Assembly: GCA_905201565.1 (NCBI GenBank)
Contig: CAJKOS010000010.1
Location: forward strand, 1 to 27,409
DNA length: 27,409 nt
Reading direction: 5' to 3'
Source: an uncultured Erysipelotrichaceae bacterium
GTDB lineage: Bacteria > Bacillota_I > Bacilli_A > Erysipelotrichales > Erysipelotrichaceae
This document shows positions 17,101 through 23,961 of this stretch, piece by piece; the first letter of the stretch is position 1, and each line of letters starts with the position of its first letter. The notes beneath the pieces are model-generated. The model was not told the origin of the DNA and ran no database searches. It saw only the letters and a list, made by a program, of their open reading frames with translations. Position numbers and translations under genes: made by a program.

Positions 17101-20100
17101 TCAGGTATACCCGTACTTTGAACGGTCATACCCGATTTATAACCATAGACAGATGAATTGCGGATAGCAGGAACCATGTACTCTGCCAGTTTAATCAGAT
17201 CTCCCAGCTTAACATCTATATCAAGCAGACTGATGCCACCAAGAGATGTAGTCCCACCTGTTTCAAGACTGCCTGCATAACCACCAGCAGAATGCCATGC
17301 CTTTACTTCCCTGACATCATATGCCATGGAATTTGATAAAATGCCACTACGCATTAAACCAACATAGCCGCCAGCATCTCCACCACGGTTCTCAAGATTT
17401 ACATCACCTTTATCGCTTCTTCCAGAGACGACATTATAGCCATAGACATACTGGTTCAGTTTTTTGTCAAGCGCAGTCTGATCCTGATCAGGCCCCTTCC
17501 CAGCCTGTGCCAGTTCAAGACCATAACCACCTGTAACACCAACAAAATCAACCCAGCTATTCCATTCATCTGCTGTAAGATTCGCTAATGGACCATATAC
17601 TGCTGTGTTCTTCTGACTTGGATAAACAATAGAAAGAGCACCAAGAATGTAATTCACCGAAATTCCATCCAGTATTTTGATGGTTCCAATATCTCCCATG
17701 TCAGCGGCTTCCATGAATCCTGTATAACCACCCGCAAACTCAGCACCATAAATACTGCGTATGCGTTCTGCTTTACAGACACTCACTGGTCCGGGATAAG
17801 TCCCTTCACTTAACCATCTCGATGTATCAAGGCCAAGAATCTGTCCGCCTTCATTGTGCCCAACATAACCTCCAGCTACACCTTTTTGCATGGATGTTGT
17901 TGATGAAGCATTTGCTCTTACAACTCCGCCACAAGGCACACTATCAGTTGAACTATTTCGGATAGTAGGAATAAATGTTTCCAGAAGACTGACAAGTCCA
18001 CCATCAATTTCGATGACTTTCTCAAGCAAACCAGAATCCTTATCCATGACAGAAGCAACACTTCCCGGTTGCATTTCTCCAACATAACCACCGGCAGTTT
18101 CCTGACCAATAATGTAGGAGAAGTTATGTGCATTGCTATCCTGGATATGGCCACCATACAAACCACCAGCATAACCACCAGCCTGCCCAACAAGTCCTTT
18201 ATCTCCATCAGTAACAGAAGCTCTTACCGCATAGCCACCAGCCTGCCCAAAGACATCAGAATGTTCAATGGTAGTCGTCACGACATTCAATGCATTCAAT
18301 ACATCATTTATATTAATCACATCGAGTACATTCAGACTCTCACCAACAGAAGCAGCACTGCCTATATCAATCTTACCGATATAGCCACCAGCATATCTTC
18401 CACCAGTTACCGCATAGGAAGACTGCTTATCATCAAAGTATTCATCTGCTACAACAGCTTCCAACTCACTCGGTTCTGTCACTTTTGTATATTTCAGCTG
18501 ATCTACATCACAATTGGAAATCTGCGCACCACTTACATATCCGGCAAATCCACCTGCGCTTGAAGAGTTACTGTCATCAGAAACAATGGTAGTAGCCATT
18601 ACTGTAAAACCATCAGTATTGACACCAGCAGATTTAATAACAGGAACGTAAGCTTCTACAACACTTAATAAGTCTCCCAAACTGATACTTGCACCAAATC
18701 CGCCGAGAATACTGATTCCTTTTCCAGCAGTAGCTAGCGCACCAGAATAAACCTTTCCTCCAAAGCCACCCGCATATGTCTGACCATTTACATAATCAAT
18801 GTCATATACTGCATATGGACCTTTTGTATATGTGCTGTTATCAACAGTTCCACTTTGGAAATCACCCGCAAAACCGCCTGCAACTTCAGCCTCTACACCT
18901 GACTCATCTTGCCCCGCAGAATACGATACAGTGCAATTAATGTATTCAGGAACCATTGTTCCTATTGCCCCAAGAAGACTATTAATCGCAATCAGCTTGC
19001 CATTTTCATCCTTAATGTTATCACCAAGCTCAGCCAAATCCCCCGTCTTGGAAACACCAACAAATCCTCCAGCATAACCATTAGAATTTGTCGCTTGCAC
19101 AGTATAAAGATTTGTCACATGGCTGTTATCAACTTTTGTACTGTTACTTTTAGCAATAAATCCACCTGCTGAATATTCTGTTTCCGGTATGCCACTTCCA
19201 GTAGCTTCAACAGCAAGACCAGCTCCATTAACCTGACAGGAATCAATCTTTAACTCCACACCAGGTATTACACTTAATAAATTCTCAATTATGAGCAAAT
19301 GCTTCAATCCAAGAAGATTAATTGTTAACCCTCCAGTGCCACCAACAGAAGCAAGACTTCCTGGCCCACCTGCACCAACAAATCCCCCAGCATTATTATG
19401 AGATTTTACTGTTGCGATACTATTGAGAATGGTGTTTCGAATTGTTCCTCCAATTCCCATACCAACAGCACCACCAGCATATTCTCCATCTTCTGAAGTT
19501 ACAGAAAAGTTTGATGATCCATTAATCGTGACACCATCTACAGTAAAGCCAATAAATCTGCCTAAGCCAAGAGTGTCATTTAAAAGTCCGCCAATACTTG
19601 CGCCACCCATAAATCCGGAAACACCACCAACATAATCGTGCGCAGCTTTGACTGATTGCAATCCATTAATAACTATTTCTTGTTCTGCTACTGTTGGTGC
19701 AGAACCAGTATTCCACTTCCACATAGGAAGTTCGTTCAGATAATCATCATTCAGTCCTTCTGCGGTTTCTTTCGTACAGGTTTTAGTAATATATGCTCCA
19801 TCTGCACTACCAACTATACCGCCAACATAACTTCCACCATTTATAGATATTATTTCAGCAGTACTGCTATCTTTTGCGTTTAATTGACATCCCATTATAG
19901 CAGATGGCTGAATACCAACCAGTGATAACAACATGCCAGCTTCTGTCGGATTACTGGATAAAAGTCCAGTCAATAAATCTCGTACAGTATTTAATAAACT
20001 GTTATTCGTTTTTTCTCCACTTCCAAGATTTGAAACCCATCCAATTGTTGCATTTCCAGTAAAGCCACCGACATAATTTCCATCAGCACTACCAGTTATT

Positions 20101-22451
20101 GACAAATTTGCGTCAAGCGAATCATTAATTGCATAACTGTTAGCCATAGCTCCCGTGAAGCCACCAAGAAAACTTCCACCAGTTATATTTACGTTTGCTG
20201 TATCAATTCCGGATTTGAGAAGAACACTTTGTGGTTGTGCAACTCTTACTAGTTCAATTCCAACACTTGAAAGAAGCCCTTCAATTTCCGCATCCCTTGA
20301 CAGACCGGCAAAACCACCGCCATAGCTTTCAGCTTTGACATTAAATCCATTACCAGTAATATAACATTGTTCAATTCGCGTACCAATTTGGGCGCCAATA
20401 AATCCACCATTAAAATCAGTTGTGCCAGTCCCTATATCTGAACCGTTTTTATTCAGATTATTAACACTACAATTCCTGATCACTGGATTGTAATAACCAG
20501 TCGGTATCAAACTTCCTACTGGCAAACCATTGTCTAACAATATTGTTATTAAATCACCTAGACCCAATCCCGGAATCGCATTTAATAATGATGCAAGTGC
20601 ATTTACGGTAATTCCAAGCACACCTGACAGTCCATCGTATTGTGTCATTCCTTCACTGTATCCAACAAACCCACCTGTATAATCATTTTGATTTGTTACT
20701 GTAGCATTTTTAACAACACAATTTTCAACAAGTACATCCCCTTCAATTCTCCCTGCAAATGCACCTGTAGCAAATTTGCTTGGCTCATTATGCCGTGCAT
20801 TCAATAGCTCAGATAATGTTTCGCGCAAATTGAGCTTAACCTGCCCAAAAGTTAAAGCTCCAACCAAGAGATCCCCCAAGCCACCAACCAACCAGCCCAA
20901 TCCACTTGTCAAAGCACTCAACAGTGTCTGTGGGTCTTCTGACTCACTAGTTTTTGTCTGAACAGAAACCGCATCCAGTTCGACATTCGAGACAATTGCC
21001 TGTCCTCCACTAACTCCAATATTATCCAGATTCAGTTCACTGGAAATTGTCGAGAAAAAGCCAACGCCTAACTGCTTATCAACTTCAATTGGAGAATCCT
21101 GTGTGACGTTAATATTTGAGATAACAGGTTGTTCTACTTCAGTTGAAATAGATATTGCGGAAGAAATACCATCCTCTCCGTTTACCCATAAATCTGATTT
21201 GCCATCTGGTGTACTCTTCGCACCATACATTTCTCCAGAAAAAGTAAGTGGTGTCCATTCTTCATTATTCAAATCAATATCACGGAAAATGATATAGTTA
21301 GCATCTGATGAATACTTAGGCTGTCCTGATTCATACACACCTCTTGAAACAATATATTCCAATTCAGCATTATCTTGTTGAACAGAATAATGCGTTCCAA
21401 TAATCTGTTCGCGAATTGCATTAAAATCATAATCCTTAACACCATTTTGCTCTTCTCCAAGATCAGCATCTCCTGGATAGAGCAGGTCCCCACCATAACT
21501 TCTTTCATAAATCGCTGTATATACAGGTTCATCTGTTCCTATCGCTCTCAATTGATCTTCATTGCCAATCAGGATATATTCTTTGCCATCAATTTCTTTT
21601 ACTACCTGCCCCGGAAAATCTCTTCCATCATATGTACCTTTGCTTCCTTGCAGGTCACCATCAAAAACATTGTCATATGTACTAACTGAAACGTTTGTTG
21701 AAAATTCCTTCGAAATCACATATTGATGGTCTGAACTATATGTAAGATATGACTGATCCTCACCATCTGGGTAAATCAGTTTTCCCATACCAAAAGTATC
21801 AACTTTAGCATCTCCATCCATCACAGGTTCATTTGCCCTGTTCTCAGAAGAAACTACCGCAAGCTGAAATGGATGATAGAGATAAATTGTGTTGCTTTGC
21901 ACATCAAAAAGAAGTGGATTTTCACTTACAGACTCAGGAATGATACTACCTGTGAAACCCTCTGGAAGTGTCCAGATTTCTCCTTCTGGAAGAACAATGT
22001 CTTCTGTAATTGTATATTCAGCATCGGAAAGATAAACAATTTCATTGTATGTCTCACCAGTACCCAAATATTGCAGCTCCTCATAATTGCTGATTTCAAT
22101 AGGTTCAGTTTGTTCTACATCCGTAGACTTCTCTTCAGGCACCTCTGGCTCTGCAGTTTCTACCGTTTCAGCAGAAGGTAAAGGTGTAGCAGATGGTACC
22201 GGTTCAACTGAAGGCTCAGGTGATAATGAAGGCTCTGGCTCAACTGTTGGTACAGGTGTTGGATTTTCTCCATCACTTACATTATTATCTGGTTCTTCAT
22301 TTTCCGAAGGGTCATCTTTTGCCTCTGGATTTTCCAGTCTGTAGATATATGCTTTTTCCTCCGCTGCACGTACAGCCACAGGAAAAGTTCCTTGTACACT
22401 CATCAAGGTCGCAAAAATCCCCACAAACAGCTTCCTTGTTGTTCTTAACAT
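14181..22451 (-). CDS. Giant LPDTG adhesin with about 30 GLUG-like repeats
   Basis: Predicted surface protein of 2756 aa, first gene of the pilus operon. The start at 22451 is chosen because GGGGGG lies 8 bases upstream and a normal signal peptide follows (MLRTTRKLFVGIFATLMSVQ, cleavage near residue 29); the frame extends 34 codons further but through the repeat and dyad. A Pro/Glu/Ser linker (about 60-120, PTPVPTVEPEPSLSPEPS) is followed by about 2200 residues of glycine-rich units with the recurring core AGG(F/Y)xG, then xIxxCxV-like strands, about 30 copies. Such GLUG-type repeats probably fold as a long beta-solenoid. A Cna-B-like domain (ITIQKIWDDWFNINKYRPEE) and LPDTGGFGD at 2719 end the protein, with a membrane span and KRRKKDE tail. 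Likely a fibrous adhesin made only when the upstream switch is ON; the ligand is unknown. Confidence 0.92.
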   Translation of the reverse strand: MLRTTRKLFVGIFATLMSVQGTFPVAVRAAEEKAYIYRLENPEAKDDPSENEEPDNNVSDGENPTPVPTVEPEPSLSPEPSVEPVPSATPLPSAETVETAEPEVPEEKSTDVEQTEPIEISNYEELQYLGTGETYNEIVYLSDAEYTITEDIVLPEGEIWTLPEGFTGSIIPESVSENPLLFDVQSNTIYLYHPFQLAVVSSENRANEPVMDGDAKVDTFGMGKLIYPDGEDQSYLTYSSDHQYVISKEFSTNVSVSTYDNVFDGDLQGSKGTYDGRDFPGQVVKEIDGKEYILIGNEDQLRAIGTDEPVYTAIYERSYGGDLLYPGDADLGEEQNGVKDYDFNAIREQIIGTHYSVQQDNAELEYIVSRGVYESGQPKYSSDANYIIFRDIDLNNEEWTPLTFSGEMYGAKSTPDGKSDLWVNGEDGISSAISISTEVEQPVISNINVTQDSPIEVDKQLGVGFFSTISSELNLDNIGVSGGQAIVSNVELDAVSVQTKTSESEDPQTLLSALTSGLGWLVGGLGDLLVGALTFGQVKLNLRETLSELLNARHNEPSKFATGAFAGRIEGDVLVENCVVKNATVTNQNDYTGGFVGYSEGMTQYDGLSGVLGITVNALASLLNAIPGLGLGDLITILLDNGLPVGSLIPTGYYNPVIRNCSVNNLNKNGSDIGTGTTDFNGGFIGAQIGTRIEQCYITGNGFNVKAESYGGGFAGLSRDAEIEGLLSSVGIELVRVAQPQSVLLKSGIDTANVNITGGSFLGGFTGAMANSYAINDSLDANLSITGSADGNYVGGFTGNATIGWVSNLGSGEKTNNSLLNTVRDLLTGLLSSNPTEAGMLLSLVGIQPSAIMGCQLNAKDSSTAEIISINGGSYVGGIVGSADGAYITKTCTKETAEGLNDDYLNELPMWKWNTGSAPTVAEQEIVINGLQSVKAAHDYVGGVSGFMGGASIGGLLNDTLGLGRFIGFTVDGVTINGSSNFSVTSEDGEYAGGAVGMGIGGTIRNTILNSIATVKSHNNAGGFVGAGGPGSLASVGGTGGLTINLLGLKHLLIIENLLSVIPGVELKIDSCQVNGAGLAVEATGSGIPETEYSAGGFIAKSNSTKVDNSHVTNLYTVQATNSNGYAGGFVGVSKTGDLAELGDNIKDENGKLIAINSLLGAIGTMVPEYINCTVSYSAGQDESGVEAEVAGGFAGDFQSGTVDNSTYTKGPYAVYDIDYVNGQTYAGGFGGKVYSGALATAGKGISILGGFGASISLGDLLSVVEAYVPVIKSAGVNTDGFTVMATTIVSDDSNSSSAGGFAGYVSGAQISNCDVDQLKYTKVTEPSELEAVVADEYFDDKQSSYAVTGGRYAGGYIGKIDIGSAASVGESLNVLDVININDVLNALNVVTTTIEHSDVFGQAGGYAVRASVTDGDKGLVGQAGGYAGGLYGGHIQDSNAHNFSYIIGQETAGGYVGEMQPGSVASVMDKDSGLLEKVIEIDGGLVSLLETFIPTIRNSSTDSVPCGGVVRANASSTTSMQKGVAGGYVGHNEGGQILGLDTSRWLSEGTYPGPVSVCKAERIRSIYGAEFAGGYTGFMEAADMGDIGTIKILDGISVNYILGALSIVYPSQKNTAVYGPLANLTADEWNSWVDFVGVTGGYGLELAQAGKGPDQDQTALDKKLNQYVYGYNVVSGRSDKGDVNLENRGGDAGGYVGLMRSGILSNSMAYDVREVKAWHSAGGYAGSLETGGTTSLGGISLLDIDVKLGDLIKLAEYMVPAIRNSSVYGYKSGMTVQSTGIPDGSTSDIGFAGGYVGSAYGAQIQITDNEVPDDNDSYWRKEISEKYAQPIASCDVKNLRRVNGTNAIGGYVGLASAASTAEVDTHASDGLIQGWLDNVIGTVGDLINVLPLTVTRINKAEVIAADSDWGFVVDGAYSSTQENVTGTVTKYASYAGGFAGKAEAAFLGYDAADENKITYAKVDGLRQVDGDLYAGGFIGLGDVNGAAEVGSGESGISILDKLLDNVLSLDQITAAGILRTYIKNAQLKGTTEGYRVTAHANPAKESDSGSEGTMSSLRYKGVAGGFAGAVMNGTIQNSKAMNLSNVKAANYTGGFIGHMGKSGLVDAPGVDLLNKLVKLNAGVADLFGTQVEKCAVYGIPEGIEVEARAGQEPIAGGFAGYADLGRITNCNVGEEKYSDPPLTDQSTRMTGIQTGGLNKVMSDQIAGGFVGKTDMAYLVSAEANSALLEGLLSVVNQLLEYLYRHEGDPQDIDLGELNLGKLEVEVLKDRNALKVVLLGLPIVVSLSESEVPGTSDVVYISIGDSEIKLSCSEGEDITEEDLKKANVTINLIKGNRTEIDRSTVTGIDQGYDVYAGGSGYSDADISSESDVLGSAGGFAGYNHEGKISNSKMELCDVVKGAKDYVGPFTGYNDLKSAYAFNTIKNIEGENNSYSIYREADASLSQSQLVIGDVPPISAVPDSSLGIAYNRYDIEHVTSFEELTDAKKDGVLGMFMALKNAMESSKSGETKRPLNAYMLDGSKAVLMLDKENPDNPETLVPEPGEMADPCADKVDITIQKIWDDWFNINKYRPEEITLRIYQHKFSFDENGEIQEIPNKIDGQTQLPCGGSLFKTLPMTDADKEGFWASTWRTVLVDAPVVEYQDNNSDGVPDTDEDGKAIITAYYVYTVEEEAVSGYTTTYDQWDNMHPLPDDEGNYHWNISADDYELTITNKKSVPLPDTGGFGDFLFVLAGVGIVLIGLKRRKKDETVIDGDC

Positions 22452-22474
22452 TGATTTGCCCCCCACAAACATGC

Positions 22475-22508
22475 CAATCTCAACAGAATACGGATTCTGT
22501 TGAGATTG
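22475..22508. repeat. 34-bp perfect dyad containing the left inversion site
   Basis: Bases 22475-22489 are the exact reverse complement of 22494-22508 (15-bp arms, ACGG spacer). The central 18 bp are the left inverted-repeat copy. The dyad ends 23 bp before the adhesin start codon, close to its ribosome-binding site. Because the right half belongs to the invertible segment, this long stem exists only in the present orientation. Confidence 0.9.
22483..22500 (+). repeat. Left inverted repeat of the invertible segment (IRL)
   Basis: ACAGAATACGGATTCTGT, the exact reverse complement of 22725-22742. Each copy has symmetric ACAGAAT/ATTCTGT arms and an asymmetric ACGG/CCGT centre, the layout of a tyrosine recombinase core site with two monomer-binding arms and a directional crossover region. 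Confidence 0.9.
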
Positions 22509-22644
22509 AATGCACAATTCTTCAAAAAAGAGACTGAAAATAACAATTTTCACAAGATGTAAAAAACTAATTCCAACACAGGAAAATCAATGTGTTTTTG
22601 TTATACAGAAAAAGAACTTGATGTGAATATAAATTGTCATTGTA

Positions 22645-22674
22645 TTGACACATGGGGTAAGTAAATGTTATACA
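22645..22674 (+). promoter_or_regulatory. Promoter inside the invertible segment
   Basis: TTGACA (22645-22650, perfect -35) and TATACA (22669-22674) are 18 bp apart, and TG at 22666-22667 gives an extended -10. In the present orientation it fires rightward through the right repeat and antisense into the recombinase gene. After inversion it would drive the pilus operon. Confidence 0.75.
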
Positions 22675-22688
22675 AATACATGTATTTG
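22673..22688. promoter_or_regulatory. 16-bp palindrome at the promoter start site
   Basis: CAAATACATGTATTTG is a perfect 8+8 palindrome overlapping the -10 end and the expected +1. Its place suggests an operator for a dimeric repressor acting on the switch promoter. No regulator can be named. Confidence 0.5.
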
Positions 22689-22724
22689 ATAAGCGCATGT
22701 CCTTGTCAGAAGATAAAAAGTTCT

Positions 22725-22742
22725 ACAGAATCCGTATTCTGT
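22725..22742 (-). repeat. Right inverted repeat of the invertible segment (IRR)
   Basis: ACAGAATCCGTATTCTGT, exact reverse complement of the left copy at 22483-22500. It lies 12 bp beyond the recombinase stop codon. Outside the 18 bp the flanks differ from those of the left copy, which defines the repeat boundary. Confidence 0.9.
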
Positions 22743-22754
22743 ATATAATTCAAC

Positions 22755-23606
22755 TCACAACAAATCAAGCCTGTCCAACCAGTGACGGGCTTCTTTTTCT
22801 GTTGTCATTACATAGATCCTTGTCGTATCAATACTGCTATGTCCAAGTACATCCGCAAGATTTGCAATGTTTTTTCCAAACTGATAAAACGTTGTTGCAA
22901 ACAACTTCCGTAAATTATGAGGAAAAACTTTTTCTTTTGGCACACCTGCCTTAACAGCCAGCTTCTTCATCTCTGCCCAGATATAACACCTGTCCAATGG
23001 CTTTCCATTTCGTGTTCTGAATACAATGCCTGTTCGTATGTTTTTATGACGACAATACCGTAATAACTCTTTTTGCAATTCCACTGATAACAGAATTTTA
23101 CGAATCTTTCCTTTGCATCGGATACATACCGAGCCATCTCTCACAGCTTCTACCGTAAAGTGTTGCAACTCTGAAATACGGATACCAGTAGAACAAATTG
23201 TTCTCAGAACCATGTATATCCGTTCATTACTACACGCCACTTTCAATAGTCTCTTATATTCATCTTTGGACAATGTCCTGTCATTCTCCCGGAATGTATT
23301 ACTCTGTAACCTGAGTCCCTTTACCTGTAAATCACATTGTCCAATATAATCCAGAAATCCATTAATCGCACAAAGCATCGCATTTACTGTTCGTGGACGA
23401 TAACCATCTGAGACAAGTTTCTCCTTAAATGCAATCACCACTTTTTTTGACAGTTCCTCTCCTTCAAGAAAATGAATGAATCTCTCAATGATACCTGCAT
23501 ATTTTTCAATTGTTGCATTGCTTTTTTCAGCCTGTTCAAGAAACGCTAAATATTCTGAAATAACCTTTTGATTCAGGTTGACCTTACGAGTATCTGTCCA
23601 CATCAT
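22755..23606 (-). CDS. Tyrosine recombinase, likely invertase of the pilus switch
   Basis: Site-specific recombinase/integrase of 283 aa. The start at 23606 is supported by GGAGGAG eight bases upstream; the frame is open further upstream without an ATG. An N-terminal SAM-like core-binding domain (about 10-95; NATIEKYAGIIERFIHFL) precedes a catalytic domain with all expected residues: Arg143 (STGIRISEL), Lys165 or Lys167 (CKGKIRK), His230 and Arg233 (HNLRKLF), His256 (LGHSS) and the nucleophile Tyr265 (TTRIYV). The compact size fits XerC/D-like and phase-variation recombinases rather than phage integrases with an arm-binding domain. Its stop is 12 bp from the right inverted repeat, which makes it the natural candidate to flip the segment. 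An antisense transcript from the switch promoter may lower its expression in the present state. Confidence 0.92.
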   Translation of the reverse strand: MMWTDTRKVNLNQKVISEYLAFLEQAEKSNATIEKYAGIIERFIHFLEGEELSKKVVIAFKEKLVSDGYRPRTVNAMLCAINGFLDYIGQCDLQVKGLRLQSNTFRENDRTLSKDEYKRLLKVACSNERIYMVLRTICSTGIRISELQHFTVEAVRDGSVCIRCKGKIRKILLSVELQKELLRYCRHKNIRTGIVFRTRNGKPLDRCYIWAEMKKLAVKAGVPKEKVFPHNLRKLFATTFYQFGKNIANLADVLGHSSIDTTRIYVMTTEKEARHWLDRLDLL

Positions 23607-23757
23607 AATATCTTCTCCTCCTGCTTTCAAATTATCGTAAAAGGAACTCACTGATAAAGCATCTGTCTCATATGCCACTTTTGTAAAGACAGCTTCTTTT
23701 CCCGGAACACTCCATAAGAAATCATCATCCTTATACCAAGTGGGTTATCATCCACAA

Positions 23758-23763
23758 ATTATA
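23758..23763 (-). promoter_or_regulatory. Possible -10 box of the recombinase gene
   Basis: On the minus strand TATAAT reads from 23763 to 23758, about 150 bp upstream of the recombinase start. The -35 position 17 bp away (TCCAGT) is poor, so activation would be needed. The first TAGACATT repeat overlaps this box. Confidence 0.4.
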
Positions 23764-23894
23764 GACATTGATCATTGAAAACTGGACATTCAAACTTAAA
23801 AAGTGGACATTGAACGTAAAATTATGTATACATCAGCCAATAATTGGACATTTGCTACATAAAAATGAATATCAATGTCTACTTTCTGGACATT
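23762..23894 (+). repeat. Phased TGGACATT iterons in the divergent regulatory region
   Basis: TGGACATT occurs at 23783, 23804, 23845 and 23887, with a TAGACATT variant at 23762. The spacings are 21, 21, 41 and 42 bp, i.e. multiples of about two helical turns, so all sites face the same side of the DNA. TAGACATTGAT (23762-23772) also has an exact inverted partner ATCAATGTCTA (23871-23881). The array lies between the divergent recombinase and fic genes. It could be a set of regulator sites, or the end of an IS21-like element, a family known for multiple phased terminal repeats. Confidence 0.75.
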
Positions 23895-23930
23895 GGCGAT
23901 GTATCAAAGATCTATTTTTTCTATTTAATA

Positions 23931-23939
23931 TGTTATAAT
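23931..23939 (+). promoter_or_regulatory. Extended -10 promoter of the fic gene
   Basis: TGTTATAAT is a perfect extended -10 element. No good -35 box is present upstream, which fits an extended -10 promoter or one helped by a factor bound to the iterons. The expected start near 23946 excludes the ATG at 23941 and favours 23962 as start codon. Confidence 0.6.
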
Positions 23940-23961
23940 TATGTCACAAAAGAAGCTGCAT

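Larger units (their letters stand above)
22501..22724. promoter_or_regulatory. Putative invertible promoter segment (224 bp)
   Basis: AT-rich non-coding DNA between the two 18-bp inverted repeats, directly upstream of the pilus operon and next to a tyrosine recombinase gene. It holds one convincing promoter (22645-22674, plus strand, pointing away from the pilus genes) and a 16-bp palindrome at its start site. I found no comparable promoter on the minus strand, so the sequenced state looks OFF. Flipping the segment would place the promoter about 90 bp upstream of the giant adhesin start, reading into it. Inversion itself is inferred. Confidence 0.82.

Noticed and set aside
14181..22451. Glycine-rich repeats as a CRISPR-like or DNA-level tandem array
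   Set aside because: The repetition is at protein level with variable spacing and codon use. No short identical direct repeats with uniform spacers are seen.
22452..22553. Upstream start of the giant adhesin at 22553
   Set aside because: It would put the inversion site and dyad inside the coding region and precede the signal peptide by 34 residues. The GGGGGG site and signal peptide support 22451.
22579..22605. AACACA/TGTGTT stem followed by T residues inside the invertible segment as a terminator
   Set aside because: Only a 6-bp AT-rich stem with a 10-nt loop, and it lies upstream of the promoter. Too weak to call.
22744..22749. TATAAT on the plus strand just outside the right inverted repeat
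   Set aside because: No -35 box at the proper distance (ttctac region) and it points antisense into the recombinase 3' end. Probably chance in AT-rich DNA.
23762..23881. Intact MITE with 11-bp terminal inverted repeats
   Set aside because: The inverted pair is exact but no target-site duplication flanks it, and a TGGACATT copy lies outside it. A regulatory array or IS-end scar fits as well.
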